A stretch of DNA of 20,481 nt from DASYVD01 sp050693035 (GCA_050693035.1 JBOGWB010000039.1:1-20481), one strand, 5' to 3'. Positions 12,751 to 19,885 are shown, numbered from the stretch's first letter. Program-made: numbers and translations. Notes: generated by a model not told the origin, from the letters alone.

Positions 12751-14973
12751 ATGAGAATGTCTCGGCGTCGGCCATCCCTCTACGACGTGGTCGCGGCCGC
12801 TCTGTCCTCCGACGAGATACGTCCGAGCGCGTCCCCGGCGGGAATCTGGGCAACGGTCGGGACTGCGCGTCGTCGCCGGCGCAAGGGAGGCGCGGTCTGG
12901 AGGCGTCTCGCCGATCGCCTCGACCCCGGGCGGCTCCGCCCAACGCTTGCCGACGACGTCGAGATCAAGGAGTTCCGGCTGCGGTGGGGCAACGACTACG
13001 CGATGATCGCCAACCCCCGCGACCTCATCTACTACCGGCTGGAGCCGGGCGAGCTCGAGCTGGTCCGGTTGATGGACGGCACTCGAACCGTCAAGGAGAT
13101 CGTCGTGCAGCGGTTCCGGGAGTCCGGAGGCCTCGATCTCTCCGGGGTGGCCGACCTCGTGCTCCAGCTCCACGAAGGGAACTTCCTGGATCGGCGGTTC
13201 CTCGACGTCGACGCGGCCCTGAAGCGGGCCCTGCATCCCGTGTCGGTCCCGGGGGCCAAGGTTCGCCAGTTCGTCAGGACACTCTCCATCGACTGGAAGG
13301 ATGCCGAACGATTGGTCCGCTGGTTCTACCGTCACGGCCTGAGGTGGTTCTTCGGTCGGTGGGCGCAGCTCGTGGCGATCGCCGTCTCCCTCACGGGATT
13401 CATCGCCTTCGTGACGCTGTTCCGGGCGGGGAGGTTCTCGCTCACCGAGGCGTCGCCGGCGGCCGAGGGACTGATCCTGCTCGGCCTGAACTACCTCCTG
13501 ACCTTCGCCCACGAGCTGGGGCACGCGGTCGTGCTCGTCCACTACGGGAGGAGGGTGAAGAGCGCTGGGTTCATGATCTTCTTCGGCAGCCCGGCGTTCT
13601 TCGTCGACGCCTCGGACGGCCTCATGATGGACCGCCGTCAGCGCATCGTGCAGGCGTGGGCCGGCCCGTACTCCGAGATGATCCTGGCCGGGTCGGCCGC
13701 GCTGCTCGCCTACGCGCTTCCGGAGTCGGCGGCCACGTCGATCCTGTACAAGTTCGCACTGCTCAACTACTTCGTATTGTTCATGAACCTGGTGCCGCTC
13801 CTGGAGTTGGATGGCTATTGGATCCTTTCCGATCTGATCCAGGTCCCCGACCTTCGCCCGATGTCCGTCGCGTTCGTCCGTCATGACCTGTGGCACAAGT
13901 TGCGGGCCCGGACCCGCTTCACCCTCCAGGAGATCGGGCTGGCGCTGTACGGCATCGTCGGGGCGCTGTTCACGGTGTTCGCCTTCTGGACCGCCTTCTT
14001 CTTCTGGCGGGCCATCTTCGGTGGGCTCGTCTCTCGGCTGTGGAACGGCGGCATCGTCACCCGGGTGCTCCTGGTGGTCCTGATCCTGTTCGTGGGTGGT
14101 CCCGCCATCCGAGGGGCGGCGAGCCTGATCCGTTCCGTTGCCCGCAGGGTCCGATCGGCGGGGCGGCAGGTCCGGTTCCGCCTGGAGACTCGGTGGCGCG
14201 TGGAAGCTGCGGAGCTGATCGACGCGCTCCCTCTGTTCGAGGGCCTCGGCGAGGACGTCCTGTCCGACCTCGCCGGCCGGGTGCGGCTGCGAACCGTGTC
14301 CCGAGGCCAGCCAGTGGTCCGGCAGGGAGAACGAGCCGACGCCTTCTTCGTGGTCCGCAGGGGAACCCTCCAGGTCTTGGAGGAGGATCCCCGAGCCCGG
14401 AACGAGCGGGTGATCCGGGTCCTGGGCCGAGGGGAATCCTTCGGAGAACTCGCCCTGGTGCGGGCGGCCCCCCGGTCGGCGACGGTGCGGGCGCTTCTGG
14501 ACGCCGAGGTCTTCGAGATCGACAAGGGAACGTTCGACCGTCTCCTGGCTCAGGAGATCCGGGCGCCGGATCTGGCCCCCACCCTCCAGGCTGTCGCCGA
14601 ACTGGGCGAGCTGCCGTGCTTCTCGCACCTGGAGCCGGACGAGCTCTCCGAGGTTCTGTCGTACGGCGAGTGGGTGACCCTCCCGCCAGGGGAGACAGTC
14701 GTGGCGCAGGGCGAACCCGGCGATGCGTTCTACGCGGTGCGGTCGGGGCAGGTGGACGTGTTGGAGAATCGCCGGAAGCCGAAGGTCCTGGGCCCCGGGT
14801 CGTACTTCGGCGAGGTCGCGCTCCTGTTGGACGTGCCGAGAACCGCGACCGTCCGGACCCGCACGCCGGTACGGGCGTTCCGCCTCGACCGGGAGGGATT
14901 CGACCGTTTGCTGGTCAGGGCGTTCCAGAAGGGAACCCTCAAGCCGCAGGCCGGCAGAACGTGGCAGCATTAG
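12751..14973 (+). CDS. PqqD-like / M50 membrane metalloprotease with two cyclic-nucleotide-binding domains
   Basis: A 740-residue multidomain protein. Residues 1-70 are basic and low-complexity. About 74-160 resemble a PqqD-like winged-helix domain (WGNDYAMIANPRDLIYYRLEPGELELVRLMDG), a peptide-binding fold in RiPP systems. About 200-455 is a membrane region with some six hydrophobic segments carrying HELGH (254-258), the zinc site of M50 proteases, and LELDGYW (351-357), whose Asp354 is the likely third ligand as in YydH/SagE-type peptidases. Two cyclic-nucleotide-binding domains follow (about 490-605 and 618-728), with phosphate cassettes FGELAL..APRSA (564-577) and FGEVALL..VPRTA (686-699), both keeping the Glu and Arg that hold cAMP or cGMP. 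It probably sits in the membrane and cuts or matures a substrate in response to a cyclic nucleotide; substrate unknown. A Crp-type site precedes it and the small Cys-rich gene starts eight bases after its stop. Confidence 0.85.
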   Translation: MRMSRRRPSLYDVVAAALSSDEIRPSASPAGIWATVGTARRRRRKGGAVWRRLADRLDPGRLRPTLADDVEIKEFRLRWGNDYAMIANPRDLIYYRLEPGELELVRLMDGTRTVKEIVVQRFRESGGLDLSGVADLVLQLHEGNFLDRRFLDVDAALKRALHPVSVPGAKVRQFVRTLSIDWKDAERLVRWFYRHGLRWFFGRWAQLVAIAVSLTGFIAFVTLFRAGRFSLTEASPAAEGLILLGLNYLLTFAHELGHAVVLVHYGRRVKSAGFMIFFGSPAFFVDASDGLMMDRRQRIVQAWAGPYSEMILAGSAALLAYALPESAATSILYKFALLNYFVLFMNLVPLLELDGYWILSDLIQVPDLRPMSVAFVRHDLWHKLRARTRFTLQEIGLALYGIVGALFTVFAFWTAFFFWRAIFGGLVSRLWNGGIVTRVLLVVLILFVGGPAIRGAASLIRSVARRVRSAGRQVRFRLETRWRVEAAELIDALPLFEGLGEDVLSDLAGRVRLRTVSRGQPVVRQGERADAFFVVRRGTLQVLEEDPRARNERVIRVLGRGESFGELALVRAAPRSATVRALLDAEVFEIDKGTFDRLLAQEIRAPDLAPTLQAVAELGELPCFSHLEPDELSEVLSYGEWVTLPPGETVVAQGEPGDAFYAVRSGQVDVLENRRKPKVLGPGSYFGEVALLLDVPRTATVRTRTPVRAFRLDREGFDRLLVRAFQKGTLKPQAGRTWQH

Positions 14974-14980
14974 CCCCACC

Positions 14981-15193
14981 ATGGACTGCTGGCACTGTCG
15001 GAGGACGGCCGTGGGTACCTGCCGGTTCTGCGGCCGGGGGATCTGCGAGGATCACGTCGAGACCCACCCGTACATCCTCGAGCTGTTCCGTTCCTCAGAG
15101 TTGATTCGGGCGCTGGTGGTGGAAGACGCGCTGTACTGCGGTGCCTGCACGCCCCGACCCGACCCGATCGACCTCCCCGAGCTCAACGACTGA
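14981..15193 (+). CDS. 70-residue Cys-rich putative zinc-binding protein
   Basis: A small acidic protein with three CxxC pairs and further ligands: MDCWHCRR (Cys3, Cys6), CRFCGRGICEDHVETH (Cys14, Cys17, Cys22, His25, His29) and a later LYCGAC (Cys53, Cys56). The spacing recalls B-box or treble-clef zinc fingers, so two metal sites are possible. The middle (31-50) is a hydrophobic helix, and the tail is Pro/Asp-rich. It begins eight bases after the M50/cNMP protease stop with no clear ribosome site, so it is probably translated by coupling and works with that protein. No precise family is recognised; a partner, chaperone or regulatory subunit for the protease is a guess. Confidence 0.7.
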   Translation: MDCWHCRRTAVGTCRFCGRGICEDHVETHPYILELFRSSELIRALVVEDALYCGACTPRPDPIDLPELND

Positions 15194-15214
15194 GGCTCAC
15201 CCGGGCCAGTCGAG

Positions 15215-15278
15215 TGTGACGGTCGTCACCGATCCAAGCGTGACCAACGTCACGGACGTTCCGGTGACCGTCGTCACA
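15215..15278. promoter_or_regulatory. Three Crp-type palindromes in exact 24-bp register
   Basis: GTGA-N6-TCAC occurs at 15216-15229, 15240-15253 and 15264-15277, with centres at 15222.5, 15246.5 and 15270.5, exactly 24 bases apart. The outermost flanks include the consensus T (TGTGA) at the first site and A (TCACA) at the last. The third centre is 29.5 bases before a -10-like GACACT (15300-15305), the same distance as at the protease gene. The array would serve the basic-protein gene at 15355 and perhaps read-through into the Crp-family gene at 15612. Binding is inferred from sequence. Confidence 0.75.
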
Positions 15279-15354
15279 GCGGGGCATCAACACCCGGACG
15301 ACACTTGCCGATGGGTTCGAGGACGTCCCCGAGCCCGGAGGAGGTGAAGAGAGG

Positions 15355-15492
15355 ATGGCGACGAGGAAGGTGAAGCCCAAGGCGCCGACAAAGAAGGGCG
15401 GCAAGAGCACGGGAAAGGCCGCCGCCACGCGCGTGACGAAACGGAAGACCGCGCGAAAGACCGTACGCAAGACGGTCCGCAAGACCATCTAG
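15355..15492 (+). CDS. 45-residue Lys/Arg-rich basic protein, paralogue 2
   Basis: Begins MATRKVKPKAPTKKGGK and ends in a threefold repeat, RKTVRKTVRKT, so it carries a regular Arg-Lys-Thr-hydrophobic pattern. About 40% of residues are Lys or Arg, and there is no hydrophobic core. It shares its first 17 or so residues with the 34-residue protein at 12170, marking a duplicated family around the protease gene. GGAGGAGGTGA ends eight bases before the ATG. Upstream lies the triple Crp-type palindrome, so expression is probably strongly cyclic-nucleotide or Crp dependent. A stable hairpin follows the stop. DNA or RNA binding is likely from charge alone; no family is recognised. Confidence 0.75.
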   Translation: MATRKVKPKAPTKKGGKSTGKAAATRVTKRKTARKTVRKTVRKTI

Positions 15493-15517
15493 CCCTGCGC
15501 TCTCGCACGTCGCCGGG

Positions 15518-15548
15518 CGGGCCCGGTACGCCGGGCCCGTTCGTCGTT
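15518..15548 (+). terminator. Terminator-like hairpin after the 45-residue gene
   Basis: CGGGCCCGG (15518-15526) and CCGGGCCCG (15531-15539) form nine perfect pairs around a TACG tetraloop, followed by TTCGTCGTT. It lies 25 bases after the stop and 50 before the promoter of the Crp-family gene. Confidence 0.65.
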
Positions 15549-15598
15549 CAGGGCCCTCCCGACGGATGAACCTCCTTCCCGTCGGGCGGGCGTCGTTC

Positions 15599-15604
15599 TA
15601 CCAT
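15599..15604 (+). promoter_or_regulatory. Leaderless-type -10 box of the Crp-family gene
   Basis: TACCAT followed by seven bases and the ATG at 15612, with no ribosome site between, predicts that the mRNA starts at or next to the A of ATG. This decides the 15612 start over an internal ATG at 15654. Confidence 0.5.
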
Positions 15605-15611
15605 CCCCGAC

Positions 15612-16322
15612 ATGGCCCGATCGGTGCGATCCGTCGCCGGACTCGAAACCGCCATGGCCGGTACTCCCGTCTTCGCGGAGATCCCCCGGAAGGCGATCCG
15701 CGACTTCATCGACGAAGGGGTTGTCCGCGACTACCGCCGGGGCACCTATCTGTTCCACCAGGGCGACCCCGCTCCCGACGTGTTCTTCCTGTGGTCCGGT
15801 CGCGTGGAGATCAGCTCTGTCTCGGCCACCGGGCACCGGCAGCTATTGACCACGCTCGAGCAACCCCAGTTCTTCGGGGAGCTCGGGGTGCTCGGGGACA
15901 TGCGCCGCACGGCGACCGCGGAGGCTCTGGAGGAATCGACGGTGTGGGCCATCGCCGGCGAGTCCTGGCTCCGGTTCCTCGGCGAGCACTTTCCGGCGAC
16001 CAGGAGCCTGCTCAGGGCACTCGCCCGGCAGATCCAGGCGGCCGAGTCCTTCGTGGAGGATCTGCTGTTCCTCGACCTGAAGGGACGGGTGGCCAAGCGA
16101 CTCCTCGGGCTGGTGAGCGCCAGCCTCGAGGAGCTGCCGGACGACGGGGTGATGCTTCCCTCCGTGGTGACCCACGCCGACCTGGCCAGCCTGTCGGGGG
16201 GCAGCCGCGAGAACGTGACCCGCATCCTTTCAGAGCTCCAGCGCCGCGGGATCGTCGACCGAACGGGCCGTCGCTACATGTTGAAGAACGTGAAGGCCCT
16301 GGCTCGCCTGGCCGGCCTGTAG
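15612..16322 (+). CDS. crp: Crp/Fnr-family transcription regulator
   Basis: A 236-residue cytoplasmic DNA-binding protein. The cyclic-nucleotide-binding beta-barrel spans about 18-125, with the phosphate cassette FFGELGVL..MRRTATA (87-103) keeping Glu90, Arg99 and Thr100, so cAMP binding is plausible. A dimer helix follows (about 126-155), then the winged helix-turn-helix (about 160-228): VVTHADLASLSGGSRENVTRIL. The recognition helix SRENVTRIL closely matches SRETVGRIL of E. coli CRP, whose Arg and Glu read the GTGA half-site, and GTGA-N6-TCAC palindromes occur twice in the preceding 3 kb. There are no N-terminal Cys residues for an FNR-type iron-sulphur cluster. It is monocistronic: terminator-like hairpin before, nadE with its own promoter after. 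The family is firm; the symbol crp is by similarity. Confidence 0.85.
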   Translation: MARSVRSVAGLETAMAGTPVFAEIPRKAIRDFIDEGVVRDYRRGTYLFHQGDPAPDVFFLWSGRVEISSVSATGHRQLLTTLEQPQFFGELGVLGDMRRTATAEALEESTVWAIAGESWLRFLGEHFPATRSLLRALARQIQAAESFVEDLLFLDLKGRVAKRLLGLVSASLEELPDDGVMLPSVVTHADLASLSGGSRENVTRILSELQRRGIVDRTGRRYMLKNVKALARLAGL

Positions 16323-16359
16323 ACAGGGGCGAACGCCGGTCGGGGGACTCCGGGAGCGC

Positions 16360-16365
16360 TACGCT
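16360..16365 (+). promoter_or_regulatory. Leaderless-type -10 box of nadE
   Basis: TACGCT followed by exactly six bases and the GTG at 16372, with no Shine-Dalgarno sequence. This geometry supports the GTG as both first codon and first transcribed base. Confidence 0.55.
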
Positions 16366-16371
16366 TGGCCC

Positions 16372-18018
16372 GTGCGCATCGCGCTCGGGCAGGTCAACTC
16401 GACCGTCGGAGACCTCGACGGCAACGTCGAGAAGCTCGCGTCGTGGACCCGGGAGGCCACCGGCAACGGAGCCGACCTCGTGTGCTTCCCTGAGCTGGCC
16501 ATCAGCGGCTACCCACCGGAGGATCTAGTCCTTCGGAAGAGCTTCGTCGACGACAACCTGGAAGCACTCGAGGAGTTGGCTCGACGCACCTCAGACGGGT
16601 GTGCCGTGCTGGTCGGATTCGTCGACAGGACCGCAAAGGGGCTGCACAACGCCGCCGGGCTTCTCCGGAGCGGCCGCGTCGAGGCCCGGTACCACAAGCA
16701 CAGGCTCCCCAACTACGGGGTGTTCGACGAGCAACGCTACTTCGTCCCGGGCGAGACCGGATGCACGGTCCGGCTGGCCGATTCCTCCCTCGGTATCAGC
16801 GTGTGTGAGGACGCCTGGAGACCCGGCCCTCCGTTCGACGAGTACGCGGGACGGGTGGCGGCCATCCCGAACATCAACGGGTCTCCCTACCATCGGCGCA
16901 AGAGCCACGAGCGGCTCGAGGTGTGCGCAGCCCGGGCCCGGGAGACCGGCGCCTGGATCCTGTACGTGAATTGCGTGGGCGGACAGGACGAGCTGGTGTT
17001 CGACGGGGGAAGCATGGTCGTCACGCCCGACGGGCAGCTCGCCTGGCACGCCGCCGTCTTCGAGGAGGACATGCTGATCGTCGACCTTCCCGGCGGAGAC
17101 GGCGAGGTGCCTGCCGGGAAGCCCCCCCTCCCCGACCCGATCCGCGAACCGTGGCCGGAGGGAGCCGAGGAGGTCTACCGGGCGATCGTCCTCGGGCTCG
17201 GGGACTACGTCCTCAAGAACGGGTTTCGAGACGTCGTGGTGGGACTCTCGGGCGGGATCGATTCGTCGATGACCGTCACGCTCGCCGCCGACGCCCTGGG
17301 CCCGGAGTCCGTCCGCGCCCTGGCCATGCCGTCGAAGCACTCCTCACCCGAGAGCCTCGAGGACGCCAGGGACGTCGCGACCCGCTTGGGGATCCGACTC
17401 GACGAGATCACCATCACCGGGGTGTTCGATGCCTACCTCGACGCCCTCGCCGACGCGTTCGGGGGAACCGAGCCGGGTGTGGCGGAGGAGAACGTTCAGG
17501 CGCGGATCCGCGGGAACTACCTCATGGCGCTGTCCAACAAGTTCGGGTCGCTCGTCCTGGCCACCGGGAACAAGAGCGAGATGGCGGTGGGCTACTCGAC
17601 GCTCTACGGCGACCTGGCCGGCGGCTTCGCCCCCCTGAAGGACGTGCCAAAGACCCTCGTGTACGAGCTGGCCCGGTGGCGGAACAAGCAGACCGAGCCC
17701 TCGCCGATCCCCGAGCGAGTCATGGAGAGGGCCCCGACCGCGGAGCTCCGGCCAGGACAGCTGGACACCGACTCGTTGCCGCCCTACGAGGTCCTCGATC
17801 CCATCCTCGAGGACTACGTGGAGGAAGACCGGTCGCCCGAGGAGATCATGGCGGCGGGAGCCGACCCAGAGCTGGTCTGGCGGGTGGTGGAGCTCGTTGA
17901 CCGCGCCGAGTACAAGCGGCGGCAGGCCCCTCCCGGGGTCAAGATCACCCCCAAGGCGTTCGGCCGGGACCGGCGGTTCCCCATCACCAACCGGTACCGG
18001 CCGAAGCGGCCCACCTAG
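16372..18018 (+). CDS. nadE: Glutamine-dependent NAD+ synthetase
   Basis: It converts deamido-NAD+ to NAD+ using ATP, with ammonia taken from glutamine, the last step of NAD synthesis. The 548-residue protein has two parts. The N-terminal nitrilase-type glutaminase (1-245) shows FPELAISGYPPEDL (Glu41), YHKHRLPNYGVFDEQRYF (Lys109) and SVCEDAW (Cys145), the Glu-Lys-Cys triad. The C-terminal synthetase (about 270-540) shows GLSGGIDSSMT (the PP-loop that binds ATP), KHSSPESLEDA, LATGNKSEMAVGYSTLYGD and PPYEVLDPIL. The short bacterial glutamine-dependent form is about 540-580 residues, so length is normal. It starts at a leaderless-type GTG and runs alone, followed by tRNA-Lys. It consumes the product of the glutamine synthetases upstream, though there is no sign of shared regulation. 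Confidence 0.97.
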   Translation: MRIALGQVNSTVGDLDGNVEKLASWTREATGNGADLVCFPELAISGYPPEDLVLRKSFVDDNLEALEELARRTSDGCAVLVGFVDRTAKGLHNAAGLLRSGRVEARYHKHRLPNYGVFDEQRYFVPGETGCTVRLADSSLGISVCEDAWRPGPPFDEYAGRVAAIPNINGSPYHRRKSHERLEVCAARARETGAWILYVNCVGGQDELVFDGGSMVVTPDGQLAWHAAVFEEDMLIVDLPGGDGEVPAGKPPLPDPIREPWPEGAEEVYRAIVLGLGDYVLKNGFRDVVVGLSGGIDSSMTVTLAADALGPESVRALAMPSKHSSPESLEDARDVATRLGIRLDEITITGVFDAYLDALADAFGGTEPGVAEENVQARIRGNYLMALSNKFGSLVLATGNKSEMAVGYSTLYGDLAGGFAPLKDVPKTLVYELARWRNKQTEPSPIPERVMERAPTAELRPGQLDTDSLPPYEVLDPILEDYVEEDRSPEEIMAAGADPELVWRVVELVDRAEYKRRQAPPGVKITPKAFGRDRRFPITNRYRPKRPT

Positions 18019-18059
18019 AGTGAGGGCCTTTCCGCGGGAAGGACCGGCCAGGGCGCGGC

Positions 18060-18065
18060 TACAAT
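18060..18065 (+). promoter_or_regulatory. -10 box of tRNA-Lys
   Basis: TACAAT lies six bases before the first base of the mature tRNA at 18072, so transcription could begin at or almost at the mature 5' end. No convincing -35 is seen. Confidence 0.45.
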
Positions 18066-18071
18066 CTGGCG

Positions 18072-18149
18072 GGGGCGTTAGCTCAGTCTGGTCAGAGCAG
18101 TGGGCTTTTAACCCATGTGTCGGGGGTTCGAATCCCTCACGCCCCACCA
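18072..18149 (+). tRNA. tRNA-Lys (anticodon TTT)
   Basis: The cloverleaf folds cleanly: acceptor GGGGCGT with ACGCCCC (18139-18145), D arm GCTC..GAGC, anticodon stem GTGGG/CCCAT with loop CTTTTAA (anticodon TTT at 18107-18109), T arm with GTTCGAAT. The discriminator A (18146) is followed by an encoded CCA (18147-18149), unlike the three other tRNA genes here. Confidence 0.95.
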
Positions 18150-18288
18150 GCGCATAGACCAGCGGAAACGCGAGCTAGGGCTGGACAGAATCCGAACCTT
18201 CGGACCCGGTCTCTCACCCCGCATCTCGAATGATCCGCATCAGCGTTCCTCGAGGGAACGTGTTGGGCGTTGAGGGCGTAAATGGGGT

Positions 18289-19248
18289 ATGAGCCGCGGG
18301 TATCGAGTTCTCAATCTTCTCGTAGCAGCCCTGCTTGGTGGCACGGCTTGCGCGGCATCGCCGGAGGCTCCCGGGGTGCAGGCCAAGGAACCGATTGGGC
18401 CGAGCGAGGACGAGATCGCCTTCGTGGCTGGCGACTTGGACGTTTTCGCGATATCGGTCGGCGGATCCCCCCGGCGAATCACCTCCGGCCCGGGATTCGA
18501 TACACGGCCGGACTGGTCTCCCGATCGACGGCGGTTGGTCTTCATTCGCAGCTATTCCCCTCGCGACAGCGGGCACGTGATGCTCGTCAACTCGGACGGC
18601 ACCGGCTTGGAGCGGCTGACGACTGGGGAGCCCTCCTTCTGGGATGCCAGTTGGTCGCCCGATGGGGACCGGATCGCCGTCACGAAGGACGACTTCGGCA
18701 GCCCCCATGTCTATGTCATGAACGCGGACCGGTCGAGGTTGAGACGCCTGGTGGAGATCCAATCGGGTGGGCCGAGCTGGTCGCCGGACGGGAACCTCAT
18801 CGCATTCGAGGGGAATCCAAAGGATCGGGAGCCCGATGCCATCTATCAGGTGGATGTTCGAACCGGCGAAAGCAGCCTCTTGGTCGCGGCCCCGCAAACG
18901 CTCAATCAAGCTGCAGCGTGGTCTCCGGATGGGACGCGCATCGCCTTCATCCGGATTCGCCTGGGCACCGAAGGTGCGCAGACGATCACCCTACGCACCG
19001 ACCTCATCGTAATGGATACCGACGGGACGAAGCTTCGGCGTCTCGCGAGTGATGTCTCAGTCTCCTCTCCAGCCTGGTCCCCCGACGGCCGGCAGATTCT
19101 CTTCGCTCCAGGGGACAGCTCTTCACGGTGGATGCCAACGGGGGACCGAGTCGTCCTTTTGGCGACCCGCCTGTCCAGGGCGTCGATCCCGATTGGGCCT
19201 AGTTCCTCGAATACCCGCAATTGCTGCCGTGACGCTTGCTCAGGGTGA
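18289..19248 (+). CDS. TolB-like beta-propeller exported protein, probably frameshifted near its end
   Basis: The protein begins with a basic stretch and hydrophobic signal (about residues 6-20) ending in GGTAC, a possible lipobox, so it is probably exported or a lipoprotein. At least five repeats of the WSPDG/SPDR type (DWSPDR, SWSPDGDRIA, SWSPDGNLIA, AWSPDGTRIA, AWSPDGRQIL), each with a following 'I.V.N.DGT..RRL' blade, mark a TolB/WD40-like propeller. The frame as written ends in unlike sequence (SRWMPTGDRVV..CCRDACSG). A second frame entered near 19111-19119 reads LFTVDANGGPSRPFGDPP and ends QGVDPDWA at the TAG of 19200-19202, a typical end. Adding one G to the GGGG run at 19111-19114 would join them as APGGQLFTVDANGG. 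So either a sequencing indel or a recent mutation. Base composition is visibly less GC-rich than its neighbours. Ligand unknown. Confidence 0.7.
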   Translation: MSRGYRVLNLLVAALLGGTACAASPEAPGVQAKEPIGPSEDEIAFVAGDLDVFAISVGGSPRRITSGPGFDTRPDWSPDRRRLVFIRSYSPRDSGHVMLVNSDGTGLERLTTGEPSFWDASWSPDGDRIAVTKDDFGSPHVYVMNADRSRLRRLVEIQSGGPSWSPDGNLIAFEGNPKDREPDAIYQVDVRTGESSLLVAAPQTLNQAAAWSPDGTRIAFIRIRLGTEGAQTITLRTDLIVMDTDGTKLRRLASDVSVSSPAWSPDGRQILFAPGDSSSRWMPTGDRVVLLATRLSRASIPIGPSSSNTRNCCRDACSG

Positions 19249-19321
19249 AGTCCGACCCTCTGACCTGCACTGAAAAGTTCGGATTGTGCCCAGTACGGCC
19301 CACCCCGGGGAACGGAGCGTA

Positions 19322-19885
19322 CTACGAGACGGCGACGGGGCCGGTGGTGCCGGTGACCCGCCACTCGCCACCGGTGGTCTCGACCACGTAGGTCAGCCAC
19401 ACGCCGGCCAGGCCGGTGAAGTACAGGCTGGCGGGAATCTCGACGCGGTCCCCCGTCTCCGGGATGAGACCCAGGCTGACCAGCCCGTCCTGACCCTTCA
19501 CCATCGGGAACCCGTCCTTCTCCACGATGACCTGCTCCATCTCGGCGACGTACTCGAGAGGTGGCAGGTCGGTGAGGGCGGTCCGCAACCGCGCCCGAAG
19601 CGCTTCGGAGAACGGCTCCCCCTCCCCCTCCGGAGACGTGCCTTCGGCCCTGCCCACGGGGCGGTCGAGCACGTAGACAACCTCGAGGCCAGGGCCATCC
19701 TCTCCGAAGGTGTGGTCCTTGGTGACCAGCTGACGGATCACCGCGGCGTAGATGCCCACCTGCCGCTCCAAGACCGGATCCTCGTCGGGCTGGAGGCCGG
19801 ACCGGGGGCGGGTCCCGCCAGCGCACGCGGCGAGCAGCCCGACCACCAGGGCGGCCGGGATCAGGGCCCTCATCGCTCGGTTCAT
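19322..19885 (-). CDS. Putative lipoprotein of unknown function
   Basis: A 187-residue protein with a lipoprotein signal: MNRAMRALIPAALVVGLLAACAGG, where LAAC fits the lipobox with Cys about residue 21. It would be lipid-anchored on the outer face of the membrane. The mature part starts with a disordered Gly/Arg/Pro stretch, then a mixed alpha/beta domain (VLERQVGIYAAVIRQLV, VVYVLDRPVG, LEYVAEMEQVI, and a C-terminal pair of strands GLAGVWLTYVVETTGGEWRV). No family is recognised. The ATG at 19885 has only a weak GAG upstream; the ATG at 19873 is an alternative that still keeps the signal. The open frame continues upstream but runs into the tRNA genes. It converges on the TolB-like gene and diverges from the tRNA cluster. 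Confidence 0.7.
   Translation of the reverse strand: MNRAMRALIPAALVVGLLAACAGGTRPRSGLQPDEDPVLERQVGIYAAVIRQLVTKDHTFGEDGPGLEVVYVLDRPVGRAEGTSPEGEGEPFSEALRARLRTALTDLPPLEYVAEMEQVIVEKDGFPMVKGQDGLVSLGLIPETGDRVEIPASLYFTGLAGVWLTYVVETTGGEWRVTGTTGPVAVS

Noticed and set aside
12529..14982. Open frame of about 800 codons opposite the M50/cNMP protease gene
   Set aside because: Low-complexity Arg/Gln/Glu/Pro sequence with no domain; the plus-strand gene has clear motifs and codon use.
18191..18204. TCCGAA-CC-TTCGGA inverted repeat after tRNA-Lys
   Set aside because: Only six base pairs with a two-base loop and no T run; too weak to call a terminator.
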